A DNA stretch of 64,000 bases from contig NZ_FOEQ01000010.1 in NCBI RefSeq assembly GCF_900110655.1, forward strand, positions 62,001 to 126,000, in the 5' to 3' direction. The notes under the pieces are model-generated. The model was given only the letters and a program-made list of their open reading frames with translations. It was not told where the DNA came from and made no database searches. The position numbers were made by a program, and so were the translations under genes. Below, one piece after another: positions 49,022 to 58,963 of the stretch. This stretch comes from Pseudomonas soli. GTDB lineage: Bacteria; Pseudomonadota; Gammaproteobacteria; Pseudomonadales; Pseudomonadaceae. The stretch's first letter is position 1. The number at the start of each line of letters is the position of its first letter.

Positions 49022-50632
49022 TCATGTACCTTTGTCGCTGCTCACCAGCGCCGCATCCAACAACTGCCTCGTATACCCATGCCGCGGCTCATGAAAAATA
49101 ACCCCCGTATCCCCCTGTTCCACCACCTGCCCATGCTTGATCACCATCAACTGATGACTCAACGCCTTGACCACCGCCAGGTCATGGCTGATAAACAGAT
49201 AAGTCAGGTTGTATTTGACCTGCAAATTCCGCAGCAGCTCAACCACCTGCCGCTGCACCGTCCGGTCCAGCGCCGAGGTCGGCTCATCCAGCAGAATCAA
49301 CGCAGGCTTCAACACCAACGCCCGCGCAATCGCAATCCGCTGCCGCTGCCCGCCGGAAAACTCATGGGGATACCGATGCCGCGTCCGAGGATCCAGCCCC
49401 ACTTCCTCCAACGCAGCAATAATCGCCGCTTCCTGCTCAGCCGGTGTGCCGATCTTGTGAATCCGTAACCCCTCGCCAACGATATCCGCCACGCACATGC
49501 GCGGGCTCAGGCTGCCAAAGGGATCCTGGAACACTACCTGCATCTCCCGCCGCAGCGGCCGCACTTCCTTCTGGTTCAGCCCCTCAAGATTCTGCCCATG
49601 GAAGCGAATCCCGCCCTGGCTGGATATCAACCGCAAGATGGCCAGCCCCAAGGTGGACTTGCCCGAGCCACTCTCGCCAACGATGCCCAGCGTCTGCCCC
49701 TGGGGCAGGCTGAAATTGACCCCGTCCACGGCCTTCACATGGTCCACGGTGCGGCGCAACAGCCCCTTCTTGATCGGGAACCACACCTTCAAGTCCTTCA
49801 CCTCCAGCAACGGCGCCCCTTCGGCATTCGCGGCGGGTGCGCCGCTGGGCTCGGCGTTGATCAGCATCTGCGTATACGGATGCTGCGGCTTGCTGAACAG
49901 CGTGGCGCAATCGGCCTGCTCGACGATCTTGCCGCACTGCATCACGCACACGCGGTGGGCGATGCGGCGTACCAGGTTGAGGTCGTGGCTGATCAGCAGC
50001 AGGGCCATGCCCAAGCGCGCCTGCAACGACTTGAGCAGGTCGAGGATCTTCAACTGCACGGTCACGTCGAGCGCCGTGGTGGGCTCGTCGGCAATCAGCA
50101 GTTCGGGCTCGTTGGCCAGGGCCATGGCGATCATCACCCGCTGGCGCTGGCCACCGGACAGCTCGTGGGGCAGGGCTTTCAGGCGCTTGTGCGGCTCGGG
50201 AATGCCTACCAGCTCCAGCAGCTCCAGGGTGCGAGCGGTGGCGGCCTTGCCGGTGAGGCCCTTGTGCAACAAGAGGATCTCGTTGATCTGCTTCTCGATG
50301 CTGTGCAGCGGGTTCAGCGAGGTCATCGGCTCCTGGAAGATCATCGCGATGCGGTTGCCGCGAATGCGCTGCATGGGCTTTTCGCCCAGGTGCAGCAGGT
50401 CCTTGCCTTCATAATGGATGGTGCCAGAAGGATGCCGCGCCAGCGGGTAGGGCAGCAGGCGCAGGATCGAGTGGGCGGTCACCGACTTGCCCGAGCCGCT
50501 TTCGCCGACCAGGGCCAGGGTCTCTCCCTTGCGGATGTCGAAGCTGATGCCGTCGACCACGCGGTTGACCTGCTCGCCAGTGACGAACTCCACCGCCAGG
50601 TCGCGGACTTCGATCAGGGTGTCTTGGCTCAT
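49022..50632 (-). CDS. nppD: Peptide ABC transporter ATP-binding protein (two fused ATPase domains, YejF-like)
   Basis: A 536-residue protein with two ABC ATPase domains. Walker A motifs are GESGSGKS (residues about 39-46 and again near 313); signature motifs are LSGGQRQRVMIAMAL and FSGGQRQRIAIARAL; Walker B segments end in ADEPTTALD and LDEPTSALD. It powers import of peptides through NppB/NppC. Pseudomonas NppD (P. aeruginosa PA1807, from memory) and E. coli YejF have this double form. It is the last gene of the operon; the nppC stop lies one base upstream of its start. Confidence 0.92.
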   Translation of the reverse strand: MSQDTLIEVRDLAVEFVTGEQVNRVVDGISFDIRKGETLALVGESGSGKSVTAHSILRLLPYPLARHPSGTIHYEGKDLLHLGEKPMQRIRGNRIAMIFQEPMTSLNPLHSIEKQINEILLLHKGLTGKAATARTLELLELVGIPEPHKRLKALPHELSGGQRQRVMIAMALANEPELLIADEPTTALDVTVQLKILDLLKSLQARLGMALLLISHDLNLVRRIAHRVCVMQCGKIVEQADCATLFSKPQHPYTQMLINAEPSGAPAANAEGAPLLEVKDLKVWFPIKKGLLRRTVDHVKAVDGVNFSLPQGQTLGIVGESGSGKSTLGLAILRLISSQGGIRFHGQNLEGLNQKEVRPLRREMQVVFQDPFGSLSPRMCVADIVGEGLRIHKIGTPAEQEAAIIAALEEVGLDPRTRHRYPHEFSGGQRQRIAIARALVLKPALILLDEPTSALDRTVQRQVVELLRNLQVKYNLTYLFISHDLAVVKALSHQLMVIKHGQVVEQGDTGVIFHEPRHGYTRQLLDAALVSSDKGT

Positions 50633-50633
50633 G

Positions 50634-51653
50634 TCATTTCCTCGGGTCGAAGGCGTCGCGGGCGGATTCGCCGATGAATACCAGCAGGCTCAGCATCACC
50701 GCCAGCACGGCGAAGGCGCTGATACCCAGCCACGGGGCTTGCAGGTTGGACTTGCCCTGGGCCACCAGCTCGCCCAGCGACGGCGAACCGGCGGGCAGGC
50801 CGAAGCCTAAGAAGTCCAGGGCGGTAAGGGTGCCGATGGCGCCGGTGAGGATGAACGGCATGAAGGTCATGGTCGAGATCATCGCGTTGGGCAGGATATG
50901 CCGGTACATGATCGGGCCGTTGCGCATCCCTAAGGCGCGGGCGGCGCGCACATATTCCAGGTTGCGCCCGCGCAGGAACTCGGCGCGCACCACGTCCACC
51001 AGGCTCATCCACGAGAACAGCAGCATGATGCCCAGCAACCACCAGAAGTTGGGCTGCACGAAGCTGGCAAGGATGATCAGCAGGTACAGCACCGGCAGGC
51101 CGGACCAGATCTCCAGGAAGCGCTGGCCGGCCAGGTCCACCCAGCCGCCGTAGAAGCCCTGCAAGGCGCCGGCGATCACGCCGATGATGGAGCTGGCGAT
51201 GGTCAGCGTCAGGGCGAACAGCACCGAGATGCGGAAGCCGTAGATCACCCGGGCCAGCACATCGCGGCCCTGGTCGTCGGTGCCCAGCAGGTTGTCGGTG
51301 GAGGGCGGCGCGGGGGCGGGTACTTTCAGGTCGTAGTTGATGCTCTGGTAGCTGTAGGGGATCGGCGCCCACAGCACGAAGGCGTCCTTCTTGGCCAGCA
51401 AATCGCGGATATACGGGCTCTTGTAGTTGGCCTCCAGCGGGAACTCGCCGCCGAAGGTGGTCTCCGGGTAGCGCTTGAAGGCGGGGAAGTACCACTCGCC
51501 GTCGTAGCGCACGGCAATCGGCTTGTCGTTGGCGATGAACTCGGCGCCCAGGCTGAGCACGAACAGCACCAGGAAGATCCACAGCGACCACCAGCCGCGG
51601 CGGTTGGCCTTGAAGCGCTCGAAGCGCCGGCGATTGAGGGGAGAGAGGGCCAT
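50634..51653 (-). CDS. nppC: Peptide ABC transporter permease (YejE-like)
   Basis: A 339-residue permease with an N-terminal helix, a long periplasmic segment and five further helices. The binding-protein-dependent permease EAA loop reads RAARALGMRNGPIMYRHILPNAM. It pairs with NppB to form the channel for short peptides. The operon also has two binding proteins and a fused ATPase. It is separated from the ATPase gene by one base. Confidence 0.92.
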   Translation of the reverse strand: MALSPLNRRRFERFKANRRGWWSLWIFLVLFVLSLGAEFIANDKPIAVRYDGEWYFPAFKRYPETTFGGEFPLEANYKSPYIRDLLAKKDAFVLWAPIPYSYQSINYDLKVPAPAPPSTDNLLGTDDQGRDVLARVIYGFRISVLFALTLTIASSIIGVIAGALQGFYGGWVDLAGQRFLEIWSGLPVLYLLIILASFVQPNFWWLLGIMLLFSWMSLVDVVRAEFLRGRNLEYVRAARALGMRNGPIMYRHILPNAMISTMTFMPFILTGAIGTLTALDFLGFGLPAGSPSLGELVAQGKSNLQAPWLGISAFAVLAVMLSLLVFIGESARDAFDPRK

Positions 51654-51654
51654 G

Positions 51655-52728
51655 TCAGTGCTCCCGGCTGGCGAAGTCGATGCGCGGATCGACCAGGGTG
51701 TAGGTGAGGTCGCCGATCAGCTTCACCACCAGACCAAGCAGGGTGAAGATGAACAAGGTGCCGAACACCACCGGGTAGTCGCGGTTGATCGCCGCTTCGA
51801 AACTCATCAGGCCCAGGCCGTCGAGGCTGAAGATCACCTCGATCAGCAGGGACCCTGTGAAGAAGATGCCGATGAACGCCGAGGGGAAGCCGGCGATCAC
51901 CAGCAGCATGGCGTTGCGGAACACATGGCCGTAGAGCACGCGGGTGCGGCTCAGGCCCTTGGCCTTGGCGGTGACCACGTACTGCTTGTTGATCTCGTCG
52001 AGGAAGCTGTTCTTGGTCAGCAGGGTCATGGTGGCGAAGTTGCCGATCACCAGGGCGGTGATGGGCAGCACCAGGTGCCAGAAGTAGTCGAGGACCTTGC
52101 CGGTGGTGCTCAGCTCGTCGAAGTTGTTGGAGGTCAGCCCGCGCAGCGGGAACCAATCGAAATAGCTGCCACCGGCGAACAGCACGATCAGCAGGATGGC
52201 GAACAGGAACGCCGGGATGGCGTAGCCGACGATGATCGCCGAGCTGGTCCACACGTCGAAGTGGCTGCCGTGGCGCACGGCCTTGGCGATCCCCAGCGGG
52301 ATCGACACCAGGTACATGATCAGCGTGCTCCATAGCCCGAGGGAAATGGACACGGGCATCTTCTCGGCGATCAGGTCGATGACCTTGGCGTCGCGGAAGA
52401 AGCTGTTGCCGAAGTCCAGCTGGGCATAGTTCTTGACCATGATCCACAGCCGCTCGGGCGCCGACTTGTCGAAGCCGTACATGCGCTCGATCTCGGCGAT
52501 CAGCGCCGGGTCCAGGCCTTGCGCGCCACGGTAGTTGGAGCCGGCCACCGAGACTTCGGCGCCGCCACCGGCGATGCGGCTGGTGGCGCCGTCGAAGCCT
52601 TCGAGCTTGGCGATCATCTGCTCCACCGGGCCGCCGGGGGCGGCCTGGACGATGATGAAGTTGATGATGAGGATGCCGAACAGGGTGGGGATGATCAGCA
52701 GCAGGCGCCGCAGGATATAGGCCAGCAT
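51655..52728 (-). CDS. nppB: Peptide ABC transporter permease (YejB-like)
   Basis: A permease of about 357 residues with six helices, long periplasmic loop and EAA loop VVTAKAKGLSRTRVLYGHVFRNAML. The start at 52728 (MLAYILRRLLLI) gives the usual DppB/YejB N-terminus; an in-frame ATG at 52743 would add five residues and overlap the upstream gene. It forms the transmembrane pore with NppC. Confidence 0.9.
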   Translation of the reverse strand: MLAYILRRLLLIIPTLFGILIINFIIVQAAPGGPVEQMIAKLEGFDGATSRIAGGGAEVSVAGSNYRGAQGLDPALIAEIERMYGFDKSAPERLWIMVKNYAQLDFGNSFFRDAKVIDLIAEKMPVSISLGLWSTLIMYLVSIPLGIAKAVRHGSHFDVWTSSAIIVGYAIPAFLFAILLIVLFAGGSYFDWFPLRGLTSNNFDELSTTGKVLDYFWHLVLPITALVIGNFATMTLLTKNSFLDEINKQYVVTAKAKGLSRTRVLYGHVFRNAMLLVIAGFPSAFIGIFFTGSLLIEVIFSLDGLGLMSFEAAINRDYPVVFGTLFIFTLLGLVVKLIGDLTYTLVDPRIDFASREH

Positions 52729-52729
52729 C

Positions 52730-54562
52730 TCAGTTGGCCTCATCCGGTGCGGCGGCTTCGCTTACCGCGGGCGTGACGTCGGGCTTGATCCACCAGGTGT
52801 CGATGCCGATGTCGTACTTGGGCGATACGGCGGGGTGGCCGATATGGTTCCAGTAGGCCACGCGCCAGGTCTTGATGTGCCAGTTGGGGATCACGTAGTA
52901 ACCCCATTGCAGCACGCGGTCCAGGGCGCGGCAGTGCTCGATCAGGCTCTGTCGGGAGTCGGCGTTGATCAACTGCTCCACCAGCTGGTCGATGCCAGGG
53001 TCGCGCAGGCCGATGAAGTTGCGGCTGCCGGGGTTGTCGGCGGCGGCGCTGTTCCAGTATTCACGTTGCTCGTTACCGGGCGAGTTGGATTGCGCGAAGC
53101 CGCCGACGATCATGTCGTAGTCACGCGAGCGCAGGCGGGTGATGTACTGCGAAACGTCCACGCGGCGGATCTCGAGGTTGATGCCGAGGTCCGCGAGGTT
53201 GCGCTTGAACGGCAGCAGCACGCGCTCGAACTGGGTCTGGGCCAGGAGGAACTCGATGGTCATCGGCTTGCCGTCTTTATCGACCATCTTGTCGTCGACG
53301 ACCTTCCAGCCGGCCTCCTGCAGCAGCTTGTATGCCTGGCGCTGCTGGTCGCGGATCATGCCGCTGCCGTCGGTGACCGGGTTGTGGAAGGCGCCGTTGA
53401 ACACCTCGTCCGGCACCTTGCCGCGCAGCGGCTCGAGGATCTTCAGCTCGGCGGGGCTGGGCAGGCCGCTGGCGGCCATTTCGGAGTTCTCGAAGTAGCT
53501 GCCGGTGCGGGTGTAGGCGCCGTTGAACAGCTGCTTGTTGGTCCACTCGAAGTCCAGCAGCAGGCTGATGGCGTGGCGCACGCGGATGTCCTGGAACATC
53601 GGCTTGCGCAGGTTGAAGATGAAACCCTGCATGCCGACGGGGTTGCCATTGGGCAGTTCTTCCTTGATCAGCCGGCCGTCGCGCACGGCGGGCACGTCGT
53701 AGGCGGTGGCCCAGTTCTTTGCGCTCACCTCCAGGCCGTAGTCGAACTGGCCGGCCTTGAGCGCTTCGAGGGCGACGGTGTTGTCGCGGTAGGAGTCGAA
53801 GGTCATCACGTCGAAATTGTAGAAGCCGCGGTTGATCGGCAGGTCCTTGGCCCAGTAGTCCTTGACCCGCTCGTAGCGGATCGAGCGGCCGGCCTTCACC
53901 TCGGCGACCTTGTATGGGCCGCTGCCGAGCGGGATCTCCAGGTTGCCGCGGTCGAAGTCGCGGCCTTGGTACCAGTGCTTGGGCAGCACCGGCAGTTGGC
54001 CGAGGATCAGCGGCAGCTCGCGGTTGTTGTTGTGCTTGAACTTGAACAGCACCTTGAGCGGGTCTTCGGCGACCACTTCAGCGACGTCGCCGTAGTACTG
54101 GCGGTACAGCGGCGCGCCGTCCTTGATCAGGGCGTTGAAGGTGAACACCACGTCCTCGGCGCGCATCGGGTGGCCGTCGTGGAAGCGTGCTTCGGGGCGC
54201 AGGTAGAAGCGCACCCAGCTGTTGTCGGGGGCCTTTTCGATCTTGCCGGCCACCAGGCCGTACTCGGTGAAGGGTTCGTCCAGGCTCTGGCGCATCAGGG
54301 TGTCGTAGATGGCGCCGACGTTGTCGGCGGGCACGCCCTTGTTGATGAACGGGTTGAGGCTGTCGAAGCCGCCGAAGCTGGACTGGCGGAAGGTGCCGCC
54401 CTTCGGTGCGTCAGGATTGACGTACTCGAAGTGCTTGAAGTTGGCCGGGTATTTCGGCGCCTCGCCGTACAGGGTCAGGGCGTGTTGCGGGGCGGCCACG
54501 GCCGGGAGCGTGAGGCAGGTCAGCAGCAGGCTAGCGGCCAGGCGGCGCAGGGTCGGCGTCAT
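52730..54562 (-). CDS. nppA2: Peptide-binding protein (extracellular solute-binding family 5), second copy
   Basis: A 610-residue periplasmic protein with signal peptide (cut after AVAAPQ) and the SBP family 5 pattern (LNPFINKG..., GSGPYKVAEVKAGRSIRYERVKDYW, GFAQSNSPGNEQREYW). Its first ATG overlaps the stop of the preceding paralogue by four bases. Two binding proteins in tandem are the feature of the npp operon, which in P. aeruginosa imports peptidyl nucleoside antibiotics and di/oligopeptides. Confidence 0.92.
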   Translation of the reverse strand: MTPTLRRLAASLLLTCLTLPAVAAPQHALTLYGEAPKYPANFKHFEYVNPDAPKGGTFRQSSFGGFDSLNPFINKGVPADNVGAIYDTLMRQSLDEPFTEYGLVAGKIEKAPDNSWVRFYLRPEARFHDGHPMRAEDVVFTFNALIKDGAPLYRQYYGDVAEVVAEDPLKVLFKFKHNNNRELPLILGQLPVLPKHWYQGRDFDRGNLEIPLGSGPYKVAEVKAGRSIRYERVKDYWAKDLPINRGFYNFDVMTFDSYRDNTVALEALKAGQFDYGLEVSAKNWATAYDVPAVRDGRLIKEELPNGNPVGMQGFIFNLRKPMFQDIRVRHAISLLLDFEWTNKQLFNGAYTRTGSYFENSEMAASGLPSPAELKILEPLRGKVPDEVFNGAFHNPVTDGSGMIRDQQRQAYKLLQEAGWKVVDDKMVDKDGKPMTIEFLLAQTQFERVLLPFKRNLADLGINLEIRRVDVSQYITRLRSRDYDMIVGGFAQSNSPGNEQREYWNSAAADNPGSRNFIGLRDPGIDQLVEQLINADSRQSLIEHCRALDRVLQWGYYVIPNWHIKTWRVAYWNHIGHPAVSPKYDIGIDTWWIKPDVTPAVSEAAAPDEAN

Positions 54563-56391
54563 TTGGCTTTCTCCGAAGTCTTCTTGATCCACCAGCTGTT
54601 CAGCCCGAGGGTGTAGGGCGGTGTGGTGACGAAGGCGAACCGGTTGCGGTAGGCCAGGCGGTGATTGTCGAGGTACCAGTTGGGGATCATGTAGTACTGC
54701 CATGAGAGCACGCGGTCCAGGGCGCGCGCGGCGGCGATCTGGTCATCGCGGCTGCGGGCGGCGAGCAAGGTGTCGAGCAGGTGGTCGACCACCGGGTCCT
54801 TCACGCCAGCATAGTTCTTGCTGCCCTTGGTGGCGGCCTGGCTTGAGTGGAAATACAGCCACTGCTCGAGGCCCGGGCTCAGGGTCTGGTTCAGGGTCAT
54901 CAGGATCATGTCGAAATCGAACTGGTCGAGCCGTTGTTTGTACTGGGCGCGGTCCACGGTGCGCAAGCGCGCATCGATGCCGATGCTGGCCAGATTTTCG
55001 ACATAAGGTTGCAGGATGCGTTCGAGGTTGGGGTTCACCAGCAGCAACTCCAGCCTGAACGGCTGGCCTTTGCCGTCGACCAGGCGCTGGCCGCTGAGCT
55101 TCCAGCCGGCCTGGGCGAATAGGCCCAGGGCCTGGCGCAGGGCGGGGCGGCTGATGCCGCTGCCGTCGGTGTGGCTGACCTGGTAGGGCTCGGTGAACAG
55201 CTTGTCCGGCAGCTGGTCGCGGAATGGCTTGAGCAGCAGCCATTCCTTGCCGGTGGGCAGGCCGCTGGCGGTGAAGTCGCTGTTAGGGTAGTAGCTGGTC
55301 GAGCGGCGGTAGGCGCTGCTGAACAGGGCGCGGTTGGTCCACTCGAAGTCGAGCATCAGGCCCAGCGCCTGGCGCACCCGAGGGTCGCTGAACGCGGCGC
55401 GGCGGCTGTTCATGAACAGGCCTTGGGTTTGCGTGGGGATCTTGTGCGGGATCTGCGCCTTGATCACCTCGCCACGGCGCACGGCAGGGAAGTTGTAGCC
55501 GTTGGCCCAGTTCTTCGCCTGGTGCTCGATGTAGATATCGAATTCACCGGCCTTGAACGCCTCGAAGGCCACGGTGGCGTCGCGGTAGAACTCGTACTCG
55601 ACGCGCTTGAAATTGTACTTGCCGCGGTTGACCGCCAGGTCCTTGCCCCAGTAGTCCTTCACCCGTTCGAACACCAGCCGGCGACCGGGTTGCACTTCGC
55701 TGATGCGGTAGGGGCCGCTGCCCAGCGGCGGCTCGAAGGTGGTGGCCTTGAAGTCGCGTTTGGCCCAGTAGTGCTTGGGCAGCACCGGCATTTCGCCCAG
55801 GCGCAGGATCAGCAGCGGGTTGCCGGCGCGCTTGAATACGAAGCGGATGCGCAGCGGCCCGAGGATATCGACCCGGGCCACTTCCTGCAGGTTGGTGCGG
55901 TAGATCGGGTGGCCGTCCTTGAGCAGGGTGCGGTAGGAAAACGCCACGTCCTGCGCGGTGATCGGCACGCCATCGTGGAAGCGCGCCTCGGGGCGCAGAT
56001 TGAACACCACCCAGCTGCGGTCCTCGCTGTACTCGACCGAGCGGGCGATCAGGCCGTAGCTGGAGGTGGGTTCGTCGCCGGACGGGTCGTACATGCCGGT
56101 GCCGACCATCAGCGGCTCGTTGAGCTCGTTGATGCCGTACTGCAGGAAGTTGGGCGTGGTGACCGGGCTCGAGCCCTTGAAGGTGTAGGGGTTGAGCGTG
56201 TCGAAGGTGCCGAAGGCCATGGCCCGCAACGTGCCGCCTTTAGGGGCTTGCGGGTTGACCCAGTCGAAGTGGGTGAAACTGGCCGGGTACTTGAGCGTGC
56301 CGAACTGCGCGTATCCGTGGCTTTCGCTCACCATCGCGACGGCGGGGAAGCTCAAGGCCAGGCTGAGTGACAGCAGGAGGGGACGTATCAA
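54559..56391 (-). CDS. nppA1: Peptide-binding protein (extracellular solute-binding family 5), first copy
   Basis: A 610-residue paralogue of the next gene with signal peptide (cut after SFPAVAMV) and the same family-5 motifs (VNPQAPKGGTLRAMAFGTFDTLNPY, GSGPYRISEVQPGRRLVFERVKDYW). It heads the five-gene npp operon. The two copies share length and layout but differ in many ligand-facing positions, suggesting split substrate ranges for one channel. Confidence 0.92.
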   Translation of the reverse strand: MIRPLLLSLSLALSFPAVAMVSESHGYAQFGTLKYPASFTHFDWVNPQAPKGGTLRAMAFGTFDTLNPYTFKGSSPVTTPNFLQYGINELNEPLMVGTGMYDPSGDEPTSSYGLIARSVEYSEDRSWVVFNLRPEARFHDGVPITAQDVAFSYRTLLKDGHPIYRTNLQEVARVDILGPLRIRFVFKRAGNPLLILRLGEMPVLPKHYWAKRDFKATTFEPPLGSGPYRISEVQPGRRLVFERVKDYWGKDLAVNRGKYNFKRVEYEFYRDATVAFEAFKAGEFDIYIEHQAKNWANGYNFPAVRRGEVIKAQIPHKIPTQTQGLFMNSRRAAFSDPRVRQALGLMLDFEWTNRALFSSAYRRSTSYYPNSDFTASGLPTGKEWLLLKPFRDQLPDKLFTEPYQVSHTDGSGISRPALRQALGLFAQAGWKLSGQRLVDGKGQPFRLELLLVNPNLERILQPYVENLASIGIDARLRTVDRAQYKQRLDQFDFDMILMTLNQTLSPGLEQWLYFHSSQAATKGSKNYAGVKDPVVDHLLDTLLAARSRDDQIAAARALDRVLSWQYYMIPNWYLDNHRLAYRNRFAFVTTPPYTLGLNSWWIKKTSEKAK

Positions 56392-56498
56392 GTCGGCATC
56401 CGATCCAGAGGGCGTTGGGCTTGGTTCGGGGTACAGTAACAGCTTGTCTGGAATGGAAAAAGGGTAGGGCGCGGGGCTTTGCTTCAGCCTTCAAAGCA

Positions 56499-56560
56499 TC
56501 GCGGGGCCAGCCCACTCCACGCCGATCGCGACTGGCGTGGGAGGAGGACAGGCCCCGCGA
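56499..56560. repeat. Paired REP-type inverted repeat between mltD and nppA1
   Basis: Outer arms TCGCGGGGCC (56499-56508) and GGCCCCGCGA (56551-56560) with inner arms CCACGCC (56517-56523) and GGCGTGG (56534-56540). It is a nested REP pair lying 8 bp after the mltD stop and so probably marks its 3' end. Confidence 0.7.
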
Positions 56561-56568
56561 GCGAGATA

Positions 56569-57999
56569 TCAGCGTGCCAGGTAGACGGTCAGGGTCTGGC
56601 CCGGCTTGAGCGCGTGCCCGGTGCGTGGGTTCCAGCGCTTGAGGTGCTTCATCTCGACGTTGAAACGCTTGGCCACCAGGTAGTACGAATCGCCCTTGCG
56701 CACCTTGTACTGGGTGGAGCGCTGCTTGGAGTCTGCCACGCGGTTGGCTGCCGCGCTCGGCGCGCTGCCGCCACGCAGGGCCAGGACCTGGCCGACCTTG
56801 AGGTTGTTGCCACGGATGCGGTTCCAGCTTTGCAGCTGCTTGACCGACACCCGGTTGGCCTTGGCGATGCTGCCCAGGTTGTCGCCACGCTTGACCCGGT
56901 AGCTGCGCGCCGCGGGGGCCTTGGCCTCGGCCAGGGCGGCCTGGAACACGGCCTTGTTCGGTTGCAGGCTGACCAGTTCCTCGGGCTTGAGGTTGGACAT
57001 GCGGTCGCTGAGCAGTTGCGCCTTGGCAGTCGGCACCAGCAGTTGCTGCGGACCGTCCACGGTCATGCGCTTCTTGAAGGCGGGGTTGAGCTGGATCAGT
57101 TCGTCTTCGTCGATGTCGGCGAAGGCGGCCACGCGGGACAGATCGAGGCGGTCGTTGATGGCGATAGCTTCGAAGTACGGCTCGTTTGCAATCGGGTTCA
57201 GGTTGACCCCGTAGGCGGCCGGGGTGTTGACCACCTGCGACAGGGCCAGCAGCTTGGGCACGTAGTCGCGGGTTTCCTGCGGCAGCGGCAGGTTCCAGTA
57301 GTCGGTCGGCAGGCCCAGGCGCTCGTTGCGCTCGATGGCGCGGCTGACCGTGCCCTCACCGGCGTTGTAGGCCGCCAGGGCCAGCAGCCAGTCGCCGTTG
57401 AACATGTCGTGCAGGCGGTTCAGGTAGTCCAGCGCGGCGTTGGTCGAGGCGGTGACGTCGCGCCGACCATCGTAGAAGTTGGTCTGGCGCAGGTTGAAGT
57501 GGCGCCCGGTGGACGGGATGAACTGCCACATGCCGGCGGCGTGCGCCCGGGAGTAGGCCATCGGGTTGTAGGCGCTCTCGATGGCCGGCAGCAGGGCCAG
57601 CTCCAGCGGCATGTCGCGCTCTTCGAGGCGCTCGACGATGTAGTGCAGGTAGAGGCTGCCTCGCTCGCCGGCGTTCTCGAGGAACGACGGGTTGCTGGCG
57701 AACCACAGGCGCTGCTGTTCGATGCGCGGGTTGACGTCCATGCCGTCCTGCAGGGCGAAGCCCTGGCGCATGCGCTCCCAGACGTCCTGTGGCGGTGCCT
57801 GTTCCTTGGGCTTGGCCACCAGCGGCGCCGGTTTGTGCTTGATCCGCGCCTGGTAATTGTGCGCGCGAACGCTGTCGGCTTCGTCGAGCTGACGGGTGCT
57901 CTGGCAGCCGACCAGGGTGGCGGCCAGCGCCAGTGCACTGATCTGGGCCAGTCGCGTCAGGGCGACCGAATGAGAGGTTCTGCGGCTACGGGAAGACAT
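56569..57999 (-). CDS. mltD: Membrane-bound lytic murein transglycosylase D
   Basis: A 476-residue lipoprotein (lipobox LVGCQS, Cys32). The SLT domain contains the catalytic glutamate in LLPAIESAYNPMAYS, then GMWQFIPSTGRHF and AYNAGEGTV. The C-terminal region has two clear LysM domains (YRVKRGDNLGSIAKANRVSV; YKVRKGDSYYLVAKRFNVEM) and a degenerate one. It cleaves peptidoglycan to 1,6-anhydromuropeptides at the outer membrane. It shares the right-hand block order with other Pseudomonas. Confidence 0.95.
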   Translation of the reverse strand: MSSRSRRTSHSVALTRLAQISALALAATLVGCQSTRQLDEADSVRAHNYQARIKHKPAPLVAKPKEQAPPQDVWERMRQGFALQDGMDVNPRIEQQRLWFASNPSFLENAGERGSLYLHYIVERLEERDMPLELALLPAIESAYNPMAYSRAHAAGMWQFIPSTGRHFNLRQTNFYDGRRDVTASTNAALDYLNRLHDMFNGDWLLALAAYNAGEGTVSRAIERNERLGLPTDYWNLPLPQETRDYVPKLLALSQVVNTPAAYGVNLNPIANEPYFEAIAINDRLDLSRVAAFADIDEDELIQLNPAFKKRMTVDGPQQLLVPTAKAQLLSDRMSNLKPEELVSLQPNKAVFQAALAEAKAPAARSYRVKRGDNLGSIAKANRVSVKQLQSWNRIRGNNLKVGQVLALRGGSAPSAAANRVADSKQRSTQYKVRKGDSYYLVAKRFNVEMKHLKRWNPRTGHALKPGQTLTVYLAR

Positions 58000-58099
58000 C
58001 GGCTGGGACGGTTATCCGGGCAAAAAAGTTGGGCGATTCTAGAAACCGCTCCCGGCCGGGTCAACCATAGAGCCTATGATGCGATATATCTTCGGGTTA

Positions 58100-58879
58100 T
58101 CAGAACACGTCCTTCCAAGACCTCAAGGCAGCAAAAACAGTGGCTTGGCTAGGGTTGGAATGTCCCTTCCATTCGTCTGCTTTTTGTTTAACGGATGTTT
58201 CAGCGGTACGTAAAAACGGATTAGTCAGGCACTCGAGGCCGATGCTCGAGGGCAAGGTGATGCGATTGTCCGCGCGCAACCGGGTAACGTCCTCGAACCG
58301 TTGGCGAACGTGTTCGTTGTCGGGTTCCACGGCACGGGCGAAGCGCAGGTTGCTCAGGGTGTATTCGTGGGCGCAGTACACTTCGGTTTCGGCGGGCAGC
58401 GCCGCCAGGCGTTGCAGCGAATGGTGCATTTGCTCGGGCGTGCCTTCGAACAAGCGGCCGCAGCCGGCGGCGAACAGGGTGTCGCCACTGAACAGTAGCG
58501 GTGTGGGCGATTGCGCAGTGTAATAGGCGATATGCCCCAGGGTGTGGCCGGGCATGGCCAGGACGTCGAAGGCAAGGCCCAGCACCTCGATGCGGGCGCC
58601 GTCTGCCAGGGCGATATCGCGGCCCGGGATACGTTCGCTGGCCGGGCCGTACACCTGGGCGCCGGTGGTCTCTTTCAAGGCTTCGACGCCGCCGACGTGG
58701 TCATGGTGGTGGTGGGTGACGAGGATTGCCTCCAATGCCCAGTCCGGGTGCTGCTCCATCCACGCGCGCACCGGCGCAGCGTCACCGGGGTCGACCACTG
58801 CGCAGCGGCGATTGGCAGTATCCTGTAACAACCAGATGTAGTTGTCGTTGAAAGCGGGTAGGGCATCGATCTGTATCAT
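58100..58879 (-). CDS. gloB: Hydroxyacylglutathione hydrolase (glyoxalase II)
   Basis: A 259-residue metallo-beta-lactamase-fold enzyme. The metal motif THHHHDHVGG (residues 55-64) and GHTLGHIAY, SGDTLFAAGCGRLFEG and CAHEYTLSNLRFA are those of GloB. It hydrolyses S-lactoylglutathione to lactate and glutathione. ATG 58879 gives the typical MIQIDALPAFNDNYIWLL start; the longer upstream frame crosses the divergent methyltransferase gene and is not coding. Confidence 0.95.
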   Translation of the reverse strand: MIQIDALPAFNDNYIWLLQDTANRRCAVVDPGDAAPVRAWMEQHPDWALEAILVTHHHHDHVGGVEALKETTGAQVYGPASERIPGRDIALADGARIEVLGLAFDVLAMPGHTLGHIAYYTAQSPTPLLFSGDTLFAAGCGRLFEGTPEQMHHSLQRLAALPAETEVYCAHEYTLSNLRFARAVEPDNEHVRQRFEDVTRLRADNRITLPSSIGLECLTNPFLRTAETSVKQKADEWKGHSNPSQATVFAALRSWKDVF

Positions 58880-58963
58880 GTGCGGATCCGTATCGCCAAG
58901 CCTGGACATTGAGGGCATCTTAGCCGCGATGGCGCGAGCGGAGAACCTTCGAGGGAGAACGCA

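Noticed and set aside
52835..54616. A 593-codon open frame antisense to nppA2
   Set aside because: Low-complexity Val/Ala/Gly/His composition and no motif; the opposite strand encodes a complete binding protein.
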